Of a DNA stretch of 50,790 nucleotides, positions 6,510 to 16,358 are shown in pieces. Source of the stretch: an uncultured Clostridia bacterium (GTDB lineage Bacteria; Bacillota; Clostridia; Christensenellales; UBA1242); the NCBI GenBank assembly GCA_947626955.1, contig CANQUB010000005.1, positions 1-50,790 of the forward strand. The letters are read 5' to 3'. The number at the start of each line of letters is the position of its first letter. The first letter of the stretch is position 1. A program made the translations under genes and the position numbers. The notes beneath the pieces are model-generated. The model did not search any database and was not told where the DNA came from. It worked only from the letters and a program-made list of their open reading frames with translations.

Positions 6510-7781
6510 CTATTTTTTAATAATTTCAGCCAATTTTTGCAAATTTTGATCATCTAAACTAACAGTGGTTTCAACAGCAAGGCCTTTTTGCATTGGCTTT
6601 AGTGTAGCCCTATTTTCAAGCAGTTCTTGCTCTCCTAGAACCAAGACATATTTGGCACCAATCTTGTCGGCATACTTCATTTGTGCCTTAAGGCTTCGTC
6701 CCATGGTGTCAAAGACGGTGACCACATCTAGGGCTCGCAGCTTGTTTGCCATGTCCACAATTCTTATCATGTCCTTTTCGGAAGTGTTAGCAATGTACAG
6801 TTCCACCCCGCCTTCTTTTTCAATGTCTATTCCGTTCTTTTCAAGAAGCAGCAGTAGGTGCTCAATTCCAAGCCCAATTCCCACGCTGGCAATAGGCTTT
6901 CCTCCAAGTTCCTCGACAAGGCCATCATATCTCCCTCCGCCGCAAATGACATTGAGGGCTCCCTGCTCGTTGGTCAAAAACTCAAACACAGTCCTTTGGT
7001 AGTAATCGATCCCACGAACCAAGTTGTCATTTATTTGATATTTGATATGGCTGGCATCTAGCAGCTCGGTCAGCATTTTAAAGTGCTGTTTGCAGTCCTC
7101 GCAAAGGTAATCGCGCGGCTTTGGAGCATTTGTCTTAAACTTTTGGCATCTCTCCTCTTTGCAGTCAAGCAGCCTCAGGGCATTTTTCTCGTAGCGGACC
7201 TTGCAATCTTCGCACATTTCGTCAATGAACTTTGAGTAGTAGGTTCTAAGCGCCTCGATATACTCTTTTCGGCACTGCTTGCAGCCAATTGAGTTGATGT
7301 TAATAAGATAATTGTCAAAGCCGAGCTTATCCAAAATGGCCTTTACTGTGCCAATGACCTCAACTTCCATAAGCGGAGAGGTAGAACCAAAAGCCTCGAC
7401 GGAAAACTGATGGTGCTCACGAAGTCTGCCGTGCTGCGGCCTTTCGTATCTAAAGCAAGGAGTCAGCATATACAACTTTTGCGGCATGGCCTCGTTGTCT
7501 AGCCCATTTTCAATTAGAGCACGAACAATGGAAGCCGTTCCCTCGGGCTTTAGAGTTATGCTTCTATCCCCCTTGTCCAGAAAGGTGTACATCTCTTTGT
7601 TAACGATGTCCGACCCTTCACCAACGCCGCGAACGAAAAGTTCGGTGTGCTCAAAAGTTGGGGTGCGAATTTCTTCAAACCCACGCACCTCAAGACATCT
7701 TTTAGCTATCTTTTCCACTTTTTGCCATTTGTAAACTTCGTTTGGCAAAACATCTTTTGTCCCTTTTGGTCTATTTATCAT
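6510..7781 (-). CDS. hisS: Histidine--tRNA ligase
   Basis: A 423-residue class II synthetase that charges tRNA-His. Motif 2 reads CFRYERPQHGRLREHHQF (near residue 111), the histidine-binding motifs are LVRGIDYYQRTVFEF and GGGRYDGLVEELGG, and a C-terminal anticodon-binding domain follows from about 325. The middle insertion contains CxxC pairs (CEDCKVRYEK...CEDCKQHF), as in many Bacillota enzymes, possibly a zinc site. It starts eight bases past hslU, so it is read from the comM operon; no T-box leader fits in that gap. Confidence 0.97.
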   Translation of the reverse strand: MINRPKGTKDVLPNEVYKWQKVEKIAKRCLEVRGFEEIRTPTFEHTELFVRGVGEGSDIVNKEMYTFLDKGDRSITLKPEGTASIVRALIENGLDNEAMPQKLYMLTPCFRYERPQHGRLREHHQFSVEAFGSTSPLMEVEVIGTVKAILDKLGFDNYLININSIGCKQCRKEYIEALRTYYSKFIDEMCEDCKVRYEKNALRLLDCKEERCQKFKTNAPKPRDYLCEDCKQHFKMLTELLDASHIKYQINDNLVRGIDYYQRTVFEFLTNEQGALNVICGGGRYDGLVEELGGKPIASVGIGLGIEHLLLLLEKNGIDIEKEGGVELYIANTSEKDMIRIVDMANKLRALDVVTVFDTMGRSLKAQMKYADKIGAKYVLVLGEQELLENRATLKPMQKGLAVETTVSLDDQNLQKLAEIIKK

Positions 7782-7789
7782 AATTCCCT

Positions 7790-9094
7790 CTACAAAATGT
7801 ATTTCTTCAAATCGTACTCTTTGAGTATAGATGCCAGATGCTCCTGAACATATTTTTTGTCTATCTTAACATCTATCATTGGATGGTCGCCGGTGGCGTT
7901 AAATGAAATGTCCTCGAGCAGTTTTTCAATGATGGTGTGAAGTCTGCGAGCCCCGATGTTTTCGCTGGTCTCGTTCTCAAGCACTGCCACCCTTGCAATC
8001 TCCTCGATGGCGTCTTTAGAAAAGTCAAGATTGATGTTGTCTACCATTAGCAGGCTCTTATATTGCAAGATGAGCGAGTTGTCGGTATTGTTTAAAATTT
8101 TGACAAAATCGTCATAGCCAAGGCTGGACAACTCGACAGTCACAGGAAAACGCCCTTGAAGCTCAGGAATCAGGTCTTCCACTCTTGACAAATGGAAGGC
8201 TCCGGCTGCAATGAACAGCATATAGTCGGTCTTTATTGGGCCATACTTTGTCGAAACGGTTGAGCCCTCGACAATAGGCAAAATGTCCCTTTGCACACCC
8301 TCGCGGGAAACGTCGGGAGAATTGCCGCCGCCCTTGCCGGTTATCTTGTCAATTTCGTCGATAAATATAATTCCGTTTTGCTCAGCGCGACGCAGTGCCT
8401 CGCTGTTGACATTGTCCATATCTATCAGCCTATCGCTCTCTTCGGCAATATAAATTCGCATGGCGTCGGCCACTTTCATGCTCTTTCTCTTGCGTTTTTT
8501 AGGCATGAGGTTGCCAAACATATCGCCAATGCTTATCTCCATTCCTGGCATAAGAGGCATGGCCTTTGGCTCTTCCAAAATTTCAACCTCGACAACCTCG
8601 TCATCGAAAAAGCCATCAGCCAGCTGCTTTTTGATGGTCTCTCGGACTTCTTCTTCGGTTTGGCCATCATAGTGATTTCGCTTTAGTGGCACAAGCACAT
8701 TTGCCAGGCGATTAATGGCGTTTTCTTCGGCCTTTTCCCTAACCTCGGTCATTCTCTCGTTCTTGACCATCAAGATAGAAGCCTCGACAAGGTCACGGAT
8801 CATGCTCTCGACATCGCGACCCACATATCCAACTTCGGTGAACTTGGTGGCCTCAACTTTTATAAATGGTGCGTGGACAAGCTTTGCAAGCCTTCTTGCA
8901 ATCTCGGTTTTACCAACGCCGGTTGGCCCCTTCATTATGATATTCTTTGGAGTTATTTCGTCGCGGAGCTGCTTTGAGAGTTTGCTTCGTCTATACCTAT
9001 TTCTAAGCGCGATGGCCACAGCCTTTTTTGCCTCGTCTTGGCCAACGATGTAGCGGTCAAGCTCGGTAACAATTTGTTTTGGTGTAAGTTCCAT
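7790..9094 (-). CDS. hslU: HslU (ClpY/CodX) AAA+ unfoldase
   Basis: A 434-residue ATPase that unfolds proteins and feeds them to the HslV peptidase. Start set at 9094 ([19 protein letters not shown]): its ATG overlaps the hslV stop (TAATG). The longer reading frame to 9253 is only read-through inside hslV. Walker [12 protein letters not shown] (about residue 57), the inserted I-domain with its flexible, charged loop (about 110-230), and Walker [11 protein letters not shown] (about 250) are seen, as are the sensor and C-terminal Arg regions. The order hslV-hslU is that of the B. subtilis codWX pair. Confidence 0.97.
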   Translation of the reverse strand: MELTPKQIVTELDRYIVGQDEAKKAVAIALRNRYRRSKLSKQLRDEITPKNIIMKGPTGVGKTEIARRLAKLVHAPFIKVEATKFTEVGYVGRDVESMIRDLVEASILMVKNERMTEVREKAEENAINRLANVLVPLKRNHYDGQTEEEVRETIKKQLADGFFDDEVVEVEILEEPKAMPLMPGMEISIGDMFGNLMPKKRKRKSMKVADAMRIYIAEESDRLIDMDNVNSEALRRAEQNGIIFIDEIDKITGKGGGNSPDVSREGVQRDILPIVEGSTVSTKYGPIKTDYMLFIAAGAFHLSRVEDLIPELQGRFPVTVELSSLGYDDFVKILNNTDNSLILQYKSLLMVDNINLDFSKDAIEEIARVAVLENETSENIGARRLHTIIEKLLEDISFNATGDHPMIDVKIDKKYVQEHLASILKEYDLKKYIL

Positions 9095-9627
9095 TATAGT
9101 TCCTCCACAATAATATTGCCGTTGGTGTACACGCAAATGTCGCTGGCAATCTTCATCGAACGCTCGGCAATCTCTTTGGCCGAAAGGTTGGTGCTGCCCT
9201 TTAGAGCCTTTGCCGCAGCCAGTGCAAAGTTTCCACCGCTGCCAATGGCGCAAATTCCGTCGTCAGGCTCAATGACATCGCCAATTCCGCTGATAAGAAG
9301 CATATTTTCCTTGTCGGCAGCTATCATCATGGCATCAAGCTGGCGTAGGCCCTTGTCTCCTCTCCACTGCTGAGCAAGTTCAACAGCTGCACGGGTGAGG
9401 TTGCCCGAATACTTTTGCAGCATCTTTTCAAACTTTTCGCAGAGCGTGAAAGCGTCGGCCGTGCTGCCTGCAAAGCCAACCACAACTTTATCATTGTAGA
9501 TACGGCGAACCTTTTTTGCCGTTCCCTTCATTATGGTGTGTTCACCAAGGGTGACCTGCCCGTCTCCGGCAACCACCCTCTTTCCATCTTTTTCAACCCC
9601 TATAATGGTTGTTCCTCTAATTGTCAA
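9094..9627 (-). CDS. hslV: HslV (ClpQ/CodW) peptidase subunit
   Basis: A 177-residue proteasome-like Ntn hydrolase. The mature N-terminus is probably Thr6 ([12 protein letters not shown]), so a threonine nucleophile, unlike the serine of B. subtilis CodW. Family motifs [24 protein letters not shown] and [17 protein letters not shown] are present, with a Gly/Ala-rich [14 protein letters not shown] helix. Translation appears to start at TTG 9627, nine bases after an AAAGGAGG site located inside the end of trmFO; the two genes overlap by 11 bases. Confidence 0.95.
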   Translation of the reverse strand: MTIRGTTIIGVEKDGKRVVAGDGQVTLGEHTIMKGTAKKVRRIYNDKVVVGFAGSTADAFTLCEKFEKMLQKYSGNLTRAAVELAQQWRGDKGLRQLDAMMIAADKENMLLISGIGDVIEPDDGICAIGSGGNFALAAAKALKGSTNLSAKEIAERSMKIASDICVYTNGNIIVEEL

Positions 9628-10927
9628 GATCGTAAGCCTCCTTTATTTTGGTCATTTCGCTAATGGCACGCTTTGAGTATTCTTCCTTTCTGGCCTGCTT
9701 GTCTTTTATGGTGGTGTCAAGCGGTGCAAGAATACCAAAGTTGGCGTTCATTGGCTGAAAATCCACATTTTCACTACTAATATAATTGCACAAAGCACCC
9801 GTTATAGTCAAATTATTAAACTGAATTTTTGGTTTTTTGCTAAGTTTTCTTGCCATGCACAGCCCAGCGATAAGCCCGCTTAGAGTGCTCTCCATATAGC
9901 CCTCAACCCCGCTTATTTGCCCGGCAAAGAAAATATTTGGATATTTTTTCATTGAAAAATCGCTGTTTAAATGCTTTGGCGAATTTATAAATGTGTTTCG
10001 ATGCATGACCCCATACTTTACAAACTCGGCATTTTTTAGTGCAGGAATCATGCTGAACACTCGCTTTTGCTCCGAGAAGATGAGGTTGGTTTGAAAGCCC
10101 ACAAGGTTATACATATCCCCGGCCACATTTTCTTTTCTAAGTTGCAGAACTGCAAACGGCCGCTTGCCGTCGTTGTCTATAAGTCCAACCGGTCTAAGTG
10201 GGCCAAACCTTAGCGTATCCACTCCCCTTGCCGCCATGACTTCAACCGGCATACAGCCCTCAAAAATTTCTCGCTTTTCAAAGTCGTGCAATTCAACCTT
10301 TTTGGCGTTTACAAGCTCATGGACAAAGCTGTAATAAGTGTCCTTGTCCATCGGGCAGTTTATATAATCGCTCTCCCCCTTTTGGTAGCGTGAGGTTGAA
10401 AAGGTTTTTTCTAAGTCTATGCTAGCCGCATCCACAATGGGTGAAGAAGCATCATAAAAAGCCAATCCATTGTCGCCAAGAAGGCTGGAAATCTCGCTAG
10501 ACAAGGCTTGGCTTGTCAGCGGCCCGGTGGCAATTATGGTTGGCTCATTTATATCAATTTTTGTAATTTCTTCGCGAAAAATCTCAATATTTGGCTGTTT
10601 TTGCACCTCTTCGGTGACCATTTTTGCGAATTTTTCACGGTCGACAGCAAGGGCGCTTCCAGATGGGACAGCACACTTTTCGGCCACTTTCAAAATAAGG
10701 CTATCAAGAATTTTGAGCTCTTGTTTAAGGGCTCCAGACGCTGTGGATAGAAGTGTGCTTTTTAAAGAATTTGAGCAAACAATTTCGGCAAGATCCTTGC
10801 TGGTGTGGGCGGGAGAAAATTTGTTTGGCTTCATTTCGTACAGCCGAACTTTAAATCCTCTTTTTGCAAGCTGGTAGCTAGCCTCGCAACCAGCTAGCCC
10901 CCCTCCAATTACTTTAACTGTTTGCAT
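9617..10927 (-). CDS. trmFO: Methylenetetrahydrofolate--tRNA (uracil-5-)-methyltransferase TrmFO
   Basis: A 436-residue flavoprotein that methylates U54 in the tRNA T-loop using methylenetetrahydrofolate and FADH2. The N-terminal FAD site [17 protein letters not shown] and the family blocks [23 protein letters not shown] and [11 protein letters not shown] are clear; [20 protein letters not shown] near residue 335 forms the second dinucleotide region. Its start overlaps the topA end by 14 bases and its end overlaps hslV. In B. subtilis a xerC homologue (codV) follows this gene; here hslV follows directly. Confidence 0.96.
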   Translation of the reverse strand: MQTVKVIGGGLAGCEASYQLAKRGFKVRLYEMKPNKFSPAHTSKDLAEIVCSNSLKSTLLSTASGALKQELKILDSLILKVAEKCAVPSGSALAVDREKFAKMVTEEVQKQPNIEIFREEITKIDINEPTIIATGPLTSQALSSEISSLLGDNGLAFYDASSPIVDAASIDLEKTFSTSRYQKGESDYINCPMDKDTYYSFVHELVNAKKVELHDFEKREIFEGCMPVEVMAARGVDTLRFGPLRPVGLIDNDGKRPFAVLQLRKENVAGDMYNLVGFQTNLIFSEQKRVFSMIPALKNAEFVKYGVMHRNTFINSPKHLNSDFSMKKYPNIFFAGQISGVEGYMESTLSGLIAGLCMARKLSKKPKIQFNNLTITGALCNYISSENVDFQPMNANFGILAPLDTTIKDKQARKEEYSKRAISEMTKIKEAYDLDN

Positions 10928-13016
10928 TTTCTTCCTTTTTTATCTTGTCAGTTCTTGAAAACTTACACTTTGGGCAGGTCACAATGACCTTGGTCTTGTA
11001 GACCTTTTTGGTCATGTCCTCACCGCAGGCTGGACACTTTTCGCCGGCCGGAATGTCCCACGACTTAAAGTCACAATCAGGGTAGCCGGTGCAGCCATAG
11101 AATGTCTTGCCCGTCTTGGTCTTAAGCTCTTTTACAGGCTTTCCGCACTTAGGGCACACGCCCACAATGACTGGTTCTTTCTTGCTCTCTAGTGGCCTGG
11201 TGTTGCGGCACTTTGGAAAGTTAGGACAAGCCAAGAACTTTCCATACTTGCCTGTGCGGATAACCATTTTGCTGCCGCACTTTTCGCAAATTTCGTCAGT
11301 CTCTTCGTCGGGCAGTTTACTCTTTTGCCCATCCGAAAAGGCGACTTTTAGTTCTTGGTCGAAATCATGGTAGAAGCTTGCAATAACGCTTTGCCAATCT
11401 TTTCCTCCAAGCTCAATGTCGTCGAGTTTATTCTCCATCTCAGCTGTAAAGCCGATGTCCATGATGTCCGAGAAATATTTGATCAAGAGGTCAACCACAA
11501 CTTTGCCAAGTTCGGTGGCCTTTAGGGCCTTGCCCTCTTTTTCGACGTAGTGTCTGGTTTGAAGCAATGTCACCGTCTGGGTATAGGTCGCAGGCCTACC
11601 AATCCCCTTGTCTTCCATGGCCTTTACAAGGCTGGCTTCGGTATATCTTGCAGGCGGCTTTGTAAACTTTTGCTCGCTCTTTAAATCTTTTTTTTCAAAG
11701 CTGTCACCCTCGTTGATGTTAGGAAGCTTGGAGCTTACGATCTCGTCGCTGTCGTCGCCGGCATCAAAGGTGTTGTTATAAACGGCGGTGTATCCATCAA
11801 AGGTCATGGCACGGCCGGTGGTTTTGAACTTGTGCCCACCTGCCTCAAGCTCGACGTTTAGCGAGTTATAGGTGGCGTCGGCCATTTGGCTGGCCAAGAA
11901 TCTATCATATATAAGCTTATAAAGCCTGTATGCGTTCTTTGGCACTTTGTCTTTTATGCTTTCAGGGGTGACCGAAAGCGAAATTGGCCTTATGGCTTCG
12001 TGGGCGTCTTGGGCGTCCTTCTTATTCTTATATAGATGCGCGCTCTTTGGCAAATATTGGTCGCCAAATTTTTGTTTGATAAAGTCTTTGGCCATGGCCT
12101 GTGCTTCGGGTGCAACGCGCACACTATCGGTTCTTATGTATGTTACAAGAGCGATATGTCCGTGCCCCGCAATCTCCAACCCTTCATAGAGCTGCTGAGC
12201 GGTTGAGCTTATCATCTTGCTGGTAAGCCCAAGCTTGTTTCCGGCCTCTTGCTGCATGGTGGATGTGGTAAATGGCGCACTTGGCCTTGTGGAAACAACT
12301 GCCCTCTTAACCTCGGTTGCAACGAACTTTTGCCCCTCGATGTCAGCGAGTATCTTGTCCATTTCTTCTTTGCTTTTTACCTTGTTTTTGCCAGTATCCA
12401 GCGAGGCTTTGAAGGTCTCTTTCGAGCCGGCAAGAGTGGCAACCAGTGTCCAATACTCTTCGGGCTTAAAGTTTTCGATCTCTCTTTCTCTATCCACAAC
12501 CAGCCTAAGCGTTACCGACTGCACTCTACCGCCCGAAAGATTGCTTTGAATCTTGCGGCAAAGCAGTGGCGACACCTTGTAGCCCACCAGCCTGTCTAGC
12601 ACTCTTCGTGCTTGCTGGGCGTTGACAAGGTCAACATTTATAGGTCTTGGGTGCTCGGTGGCCTTTTGCACGGCGTCCTGGCTTATTTGGTTAAACTCAA
12701 TTCTAACCGGCTTTGAGTAGTCCACTTTCAAAAGGTTGGCAGCGTGCCAAGCAATGGCCTCACCTTCACGGTCAGGGTCGGTTGCGAACAGTACGCCGTC
12801 GGCCTTTTTGGCTTCGGCAATGAGGTTAGATACCACTTTGCGTTTGTCACCCTCGACCACATACTGCGGTTCAAAGTTATTATTTACATCAACTCCCAGG
12901 CCTCGAAGTGGTAGGTCGGAAAGGTGTCCAAAGGTTGGCATAACCTTGTAGTCTTTACCAAGATACTTTTGCACGCTGGCCTGTTTGTTCGGGCTTTCGA
13001 TTAAAACTAATTTCAT
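10914..13016 (-). CDS. topA: DNA topoisomerase I
   Basis: A 700-residue type IA topoisomerase that relaxes negative supercoils. The Toprim domain opens the protein (LVLIESPNKQASVQKYLG; acidic DPDREGEAIAWH at about 80), the active-site tyrosine sits in VTYIRTDSVR near residue 292, and the C-terminus carries zinc-ribbon modules: CEKCGSKM...CPNFPKC, CPKCGKPV...CTGYPDC, and CPACGED...CPKCKFS. Three four-cysteine modules are present, the usual Bacillota set. It is separated from dprA by 12 bases and overlaps trmFO. Confidence 0.97.
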   Translation of the reverse strand: MKLVLIESPNKQASVQKYLGKDYKVMPTFGHLSDLPLRGLGVDVNNNFEPQYVVEGDKRKVVSNLIAEAKKADGVLFATDPDREGEAIAWHAANLLKVDYSKPVRIEFNQISQDAVQKATEHPRPINVDLVNAQQARRVLDRLVGYKVSPLLCRKIQSNLSGGRVQSVTLRLVVDREREIENFKPEEYWTLVATLAGSKETFKASLDTGKNKVKSKEEMDKILADIEGQKFVATEVKRAVVSTRPSAPFTTSTMQQEAGNKLGLTSKMISSTAQQLYEGLEIAGHGHIALVTYIRTDSVRVAPEAQAMAKDFIKQKFGDQYLPKSAHLYKNKKDAQDAHEAIRPISLSVTPESIKDKVPKNAYRLYKLIYDRFLASQMADATYNSLNVELEAGGHKFKTTGRAMTFDGYTAVYNNTFDAGDDSDEIVSSKLPNINEGDSFEKKDLKSEQKFTKPPARYTEASLVKAMEDKGIGRPATYTQTVTLLQTRHYVEKEGKALKATELGKVVVDLLIKYFSDIMDIGFTAEMENKLDDIELGGKDWQSVIASFYHDFDQELKVAFSDGQKSKLPDEETDEICEKCGSKMVIRTGKYGKFLACPNFPKCRNTRPLESKKEPVIVGVCPKCGKPVKELKTKTGKTFYGCTGYPDCDFKSWDIPAGEKCPACGEDMTKKVYKTKVIVTCPKCKFSRTDKIKKEENANS

Positions 13017-13028
13017 AAAAACTCCTAA

Positions 13029-14120
13029 TTATTTGTCTGTGCCAAGCTCATAAAAATTGTTCGGCAGTTTTTTTATTAAACCACTTATTTCAAGCATTGT
13101 CAACTTGCTAATTAAAGATTTTGGGTCAATTTTTGTTCGCTCTTTTAGAGTGTCAAAGTCGAGCGCACCCTCGTAAAGTGCCGATACAATCAGCTTTTCA
13201 TCCCCTATTATTTGCTGCTTTTTCTCTTCATTTTTCTTGGTGCCTTCAATTTTTAAAACTTTCAAAACATGCTCAGCACTCATTGTAAAGGTGTCGGGCA
13301 TTTGGTCAATCAACTTGTTTGACCCTGCCGACGCCTCCGAAAAGATGTTGGCTGGAACAACGAATAGTTCCCGACCCTGCTCAATGGCATGATTGGCCGT
13401 ATTCAGCGTTCCCGAGCTCTCGCCTGCTTCTATTATAATAGTGCCAAGTGCAAGCCCACTTATAACTCGATTTCTCTCCAAAAACGAATACTGCGTTGGG
13501 CGACGAAGTGGTGGATATAAACTTACAAGCAGTCCGCCCTCTTGAACAATGCTCTCGGCCAGTGCACTGTTTTGGCTTGGGTAGATGCTGTCCAGTCCCC
13601 CACCAAGCACGGCAATAGTCTTTCCTTTTTTGTCTAGGGTTGCAAGAGCCACTTCCATATCAAGACCATACGCTAGACCCGACACGGTAACAAGTCCGGC
13701 CTGCGAAAGTGCCCCCGCAAAATATCTCGTGGCCTCTCTTCCATAGCTGGTTGGGCGGCGAGTACCCACAATGGCAATCGACTTTTCTTTTAGAAGTTTC
13801 ACATCTCCCCTGTAGTATAAAACCATTGGAAAATTTGGAATATTTTTTAGCTGCTCGGGATATTCGTCATCGTAGTACGAAATGGCTTTTACCCCGTATT
13901 TTTGCAGTTTTGATAACGTTTTTTCAATATTTTCAGCCGAAATTGCGTTTTTTAACTTCAAGTAAACCGCCTCTTTGGTCCCACTAATTATCTTTTCTTT
14001 ATTCTTTTCAAGCCCGCCAAGAATCTCTTTTTCAGTAAAGTTTTCGCACAAATATTTGATGGCTGATTGAGGCAATGCAATGTTGTCAAAAAGCAAAATG
14101 AGCTTAGTTATTTCTTTCAT
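13029..14120 (-). CDS. dprA: DNA-processing protein DprA (Smf)
   Basis: A 363-residue protein that loads RecA on incoming single-stranded DNA during transformation. The Rossmann-like core has GTRRPTSYG (about residue 120), VSGLAYGLDMEV and AVLGGGLDSIYPSQN, with EAGESSGTLNTANHAIEQGRE after it. An N-terminal SAM-like helical region and a C-terminal winged-helix domain (from about 310, LYEGALDFDTLKERTK) frame it. It begins inside the comM stop as ATGA. dprA is widely kept in species with no known competence, so it does not prove transformability. Confidence 0.96.
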   Translation of the reverse strand: MKEITKLILLFDNIALPQSAIKYLCENFTEKEILGGLEKNKEKIISGTKEAVYLKLKNAISAENIEKTLSKLQKYGVKAISYYDDEYPEQLKNIPNFPMVLYYRGDVKLLKEKSIAIVGTRRPTSYGREATRYFAGALSQAGLVTVSGLAYGLDMEVALATLDKKGKTIAVLGGGLDSIYPSQNSALAESIVQEGGLLVSLYPPLRRPTQYSFLERNRVISGLALGTIIIEAGESSGTLNTANHAIEQGRELFVVPANIFSEASAGSNKLIDQMPDTFTMSAEHVLKVLKIEGTKKNEEKKQQIIGDEKLIVSALYEGALDFDTLKERTKIDPKSLISKLTMLEISGLIKKLPNNFYELGTDK

Positions 14121-15643
14121 AGCATTATCCTCTCTATTGTTCTATATGCAATGGCCTCAGCCACGTGTTCGAAGCTTATGTTTTGGCTGTCATCAAGGTC
14201 AGCAATGGTTCTTGCCACCTTCAAGATTCGGTTGTAGCTGCGAGCCGACATCTTATACTTTTCAAAAGCGCTTTCCAGCAGTGCCTGCGAGTCGGCATCA
14301 AGCACGCAATATTTTTTGATGAGTTTGGAGTTCATTTTAGCGTTGCAATAAATTTTTTCACCCTTAAACCTTTCAAGCTGAATTTTTCTTGCCTTGTCCA
14401 CGCGCTTTTTAACTTCTTCACTGCTCTCTTCGTTGGCCTCACTGTTAAGGTCGACAAAGGCCACTCTATCCACATCAATCTTTAAATCAATTCGGTCAAG
14501 AAGAGGACCCGAAATTTTATGCATATAACGATGAATCTGCGACGGCGAGCAAGTACATTTAAGGTCTTTGCTACCATAGTTGCCACATGGGCATGGGTTC
14601 ATGCTGGCAATTAGAATGAAGTTGGCCGGATACTCCACTGTTCCGTTAGCTCTTGATACGGTTATTCTTCCGTCCTCAAGAGGCTGGCGAAGAGCCTCAA
14701 GGCTTTGCCTTGAATACTCAGGCATCTCGTCCAAAAACAGCACGCCGTTGTGTGCTAGACTAATTTCGCCTGGATGCAGTCTTGCCCCACCGCCGGTGAG
14801 CGACACCGTTGTGGCAGTGTGGTGCGGAGACCTGAACGGCCTTGTGGTGATTACGCCCTTGTTGAGATCCAGCACCCCAGCCACCGAATGTATCTTGGTT
14901 ATTTCGAGCGCCTCCTCAAAGGTAAGGTCGGGCATTATAGAGGATGCAGCGTGGGCTAGCATGGTCTTGCCGCTCCCAGGAGGGCCGACCATGAGGATAT
15001 TGTGCCCACCGGCCACGGCAATCTCCATGGCACGCTTTGCCACGCCCTGGCCTTTGATCCTAGAAAAGTCCTCAAGCTTTGAGCTGCTTTCGCACTTCCA
15101 CTCCTTTCTCTCGATGGGCATCATTGTAAGCTCGCCCGAAAGGTAGTCGCCAACATCCTTTAAATAATTAAAGCCGTAAACTTCTATCCCCTCGATATAA
15201 GCCGCTTCGTTTTTATTGGCCTCGGGAATTATAAACTTGGTGAAGCCCTCTTTCCTTGCAGCAATGAGCGAAGGCAAAATTCCGGTCACCGCTCGTATGG
15301 TACCGTCAAGGCCAAGCTCGCCAAGAAAGATTATGTTCTCGTTTTCCTTTTTATATATGATCTGCCCGGTGGCAACCAAAAAAGCCACAGCAATCCCTAG
15401 GTCGAAGGCCGAACCCTCTTTTTTCTTGGTGGCAGGAGCTAGGTTTACAGTGATACGCTTTCCCCTAAAGAAATAGCCTGAATTTTTTATGGCCGAGCGA
15501 ACTCTCTCTTTGGCCTCTTGAATAGCTGTGTCGGCCAGGCCAACAATGCTATATTTGTCAAGCCCGGTGGAAATATCCACCTCGACATCCACACTGTAGC
15601 CCTCTAGCCCCTCAAGACCATAACTCTTAACTTTTGCTAACAT
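14117..15643 (-). CDS. comM: ComM/YifB family AAA+ helicase (Mg chelatase-like)
   Basis: A 508-residue protein of the YifB/ComM family. In naturally competent bacteria ComM is a hexameric helicase that drives branch migration during integration of foreign DNA. The N-terminal Lon-protease-like domain (residues 1-170, VDVEVDISTGLDKYSIVGL), Walker A GPPGSGKTMLA (about 216), Walker B LFLDEMPEY, and a Cys-rich region CPCGNYGSKDLKCTC (about 353-367) are visible. It is the first gene of the eight-gene operon down to trxA and has its own promoter. Confidence 0.95.
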   Translation of the reverse strand: MLAKVKSYGLEGLEGYSVDVEVDISTGLDKYSIVGLADTAIQEAKERVRSAIKNSGYFFRGKRITVNLAPATKKKEGSAFDLGIAVAFLVATGQIIYKKENENIIFLGELGLDGTIRAVTGILPSLIAARKEGFTKFIIPEANKNEAAYIEGIEVYGFNYLKDVGDYLSGELTMMPIERKEWKCESSSKLEDFSRIKGQGVAKRAMEIAVAGGHNILMVGPPGSGKTMLAHAASSIMPDLTFEEALEITKIHSVAGVLDLNKGVITTRPFRSPHHTATTVSLTGGGARLHPGEISLAHNGVLFLDEMPEYSRQSLEALRQPLEDGRITVSRANGTVEYPANFILIASMNPCPCGNYGSKDLKCTCSPSQIHRYMHKISGPLLDRIDLKIDVDRVAFVDLNSEANEESSEEVKKRVDKARKIQLERFKGEKIYCNAKMNSKLIKKYCVLDADSQALLESAFEKYKMSARSYNRILKVARTIADLDDSQNISFEHVAEAIAYRTIERIML

Positions 15644-15664
15644 AATTTACCCCTTATGTTTTTT

Positions 15665-15692
15665 ATTATACCATAGAGAATAAAAATTTCAA
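15665..15692 (-). promoter_or_regulatory. Promoter of the comM-to-trxA operon
   Basis: Minus strand TTGAAA (15692-15687), 16-base spacer, perfect TATAAT (15670-15665), ending 21 bases before the comM start. AAGGGG precedes the ATG. Confidence 0.75.
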
Positions 15693-15723
15693 ATTTATAA
15701 ACGGCAGTAAAGCAAAATTATAA

Positions 15724-15755
15724 AACAAAAAAAATAGCGAAGGAAAAACCTTCGC
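15724..15755 (-). terminator. Terminator after the FakA-like gene
   Basis: Perfect 7-bp stem GCGAAGG/CCTTCGC with a five-base loop; on the minus strand the stem is followed by a TATTTTTTTTG tract. Confidence 0.9.
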
Positions 15756-15768
15756 ATATCGATTTTTT

Positions 15769-16092
15769 CTAGCCTTTCTTGCCCTGTGACTGACGTACCA
15801 TGTCCTCAACAACAATGTCGTAGATCTCGCCGAGAGTGGACATATACTCAAGTACCTTCCAAGGTTCATTGGTGTGGTAGTGAATTTTTATAGAAGTCTT
15901 GTCGCCAACCACAAGCAAGCAATTACCAACAAATGCCGTGTTGAAATGCTCACGAATCTTGTCGGGGTCAAGGTTGTGCCCATCGCACAAAAGCTGGGTG
16001 TCATAGCGGTAGGCTAGTTCATCCTCTTCCTCTTCTTCTTCATTATTCGCATAGTCTGCGGGGTTGAATTTGAAATCAAATTTGTAGTCCAT
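15769..16092 (-). CDS. Stand-alone FakA/YloV middle-domain-like protein
   Basis: A 107-residue protein. Start set at 16092 (MDYKFDFKFNPADY) with AAGGAGAG upstream. After an acidic linker (eight acidic residues, 18-25), residues 28-38 (YRYDTQLLCDG) and 46-102 (VVGDKTSIKIHYHTNEPWKVLEYM, then GEIYDIVVEDMVRQSQ) match the order and key residues of the Dak1_2-type region of the fatty acid kinase FakA (YxYxTE, VVGDxxxxKVHVHTxxPGxVL, GELxxIxIxNMxxQ). The DAK2 ATP-binding domain of FakA is absent, so the protein cannot be a kinase alone. It has its own promoter and terminator; no fakB is visible nearby. It may sense or bind a FakB-like partner or a ligand; that is inference. Confidence 0.75.
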   Translation of the reverse strand: MDYKFDFKFNPADYANNEEEEEEDELAYRYDTQLLCDGHNLDPDKIREHFNTAFVGNCLLVVGDKTSIKIHYHTNEPWKVLEYMSTLGEIYDIVVEDMVRQSQGKKG

Positions 16093-16112
16093 AGTTTTCT
16101 CTCCTTGAATAT

Positions 16113-16142
16113 ATTTTACCACACACATAATTTTTTTGTAAA
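16113..16142 (-). promoter_or_regulatory. Promoter of the FakA-like gene
   Basis: Minus strand TTTACA (16142-16137), 18-base spacer, TAAAAT (16118-16113), about 20 bases before the ATG at 16092. Confidence 0.6.
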
Positions 16143-16333
16143 ACACTTTTTAGCCTTTTATTTTATTTGCCACATTTAATAATTTTAGTCCTCATAAGAC
16201 ACAAATTAAAAAAAATTAACTTTCAAATTTTCCGCAAATTTAAGTATAATTTTAAATAAAATATACGTTTTTACACATTTTAGTAGCTGTTTTTGCGTTT
16301 TTTAAGCAGCTATTTTATTTATTGTTTCAAAGA

Positions 16334-16357
16334 AAAAACGGACAAATGTCCGTTTTT
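16334..16357 (-). terminator. Terminator after tetR gene
   Basis: 10-bp perfect stem AAAAACGGAC/GTCCGTTTTT with loop AAAT, directly after the stop codon (16359-16361). Probably bidirectional. Between it and 16142 lies AT-rich sequence with no gene. Confidence 0.85.
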
Positions 16358-16358
16358 G

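Noticed and set aside
7790..9253. Longer HslU frame beginning at 9253.
   Set aside because: The extra 53 residues overlap hslV in another frame and do not look like protein of this family; the conserved start METLxPxxIV-like sequence begins at 9094.
16282..16316. Short TAGCTG/CAGCTA inverted repeat between the FakA-like and tetR genes.
   Set aside because: Six-base arms with a long loop in AT-rich DNA are likely by chance and the position matches no promoter.
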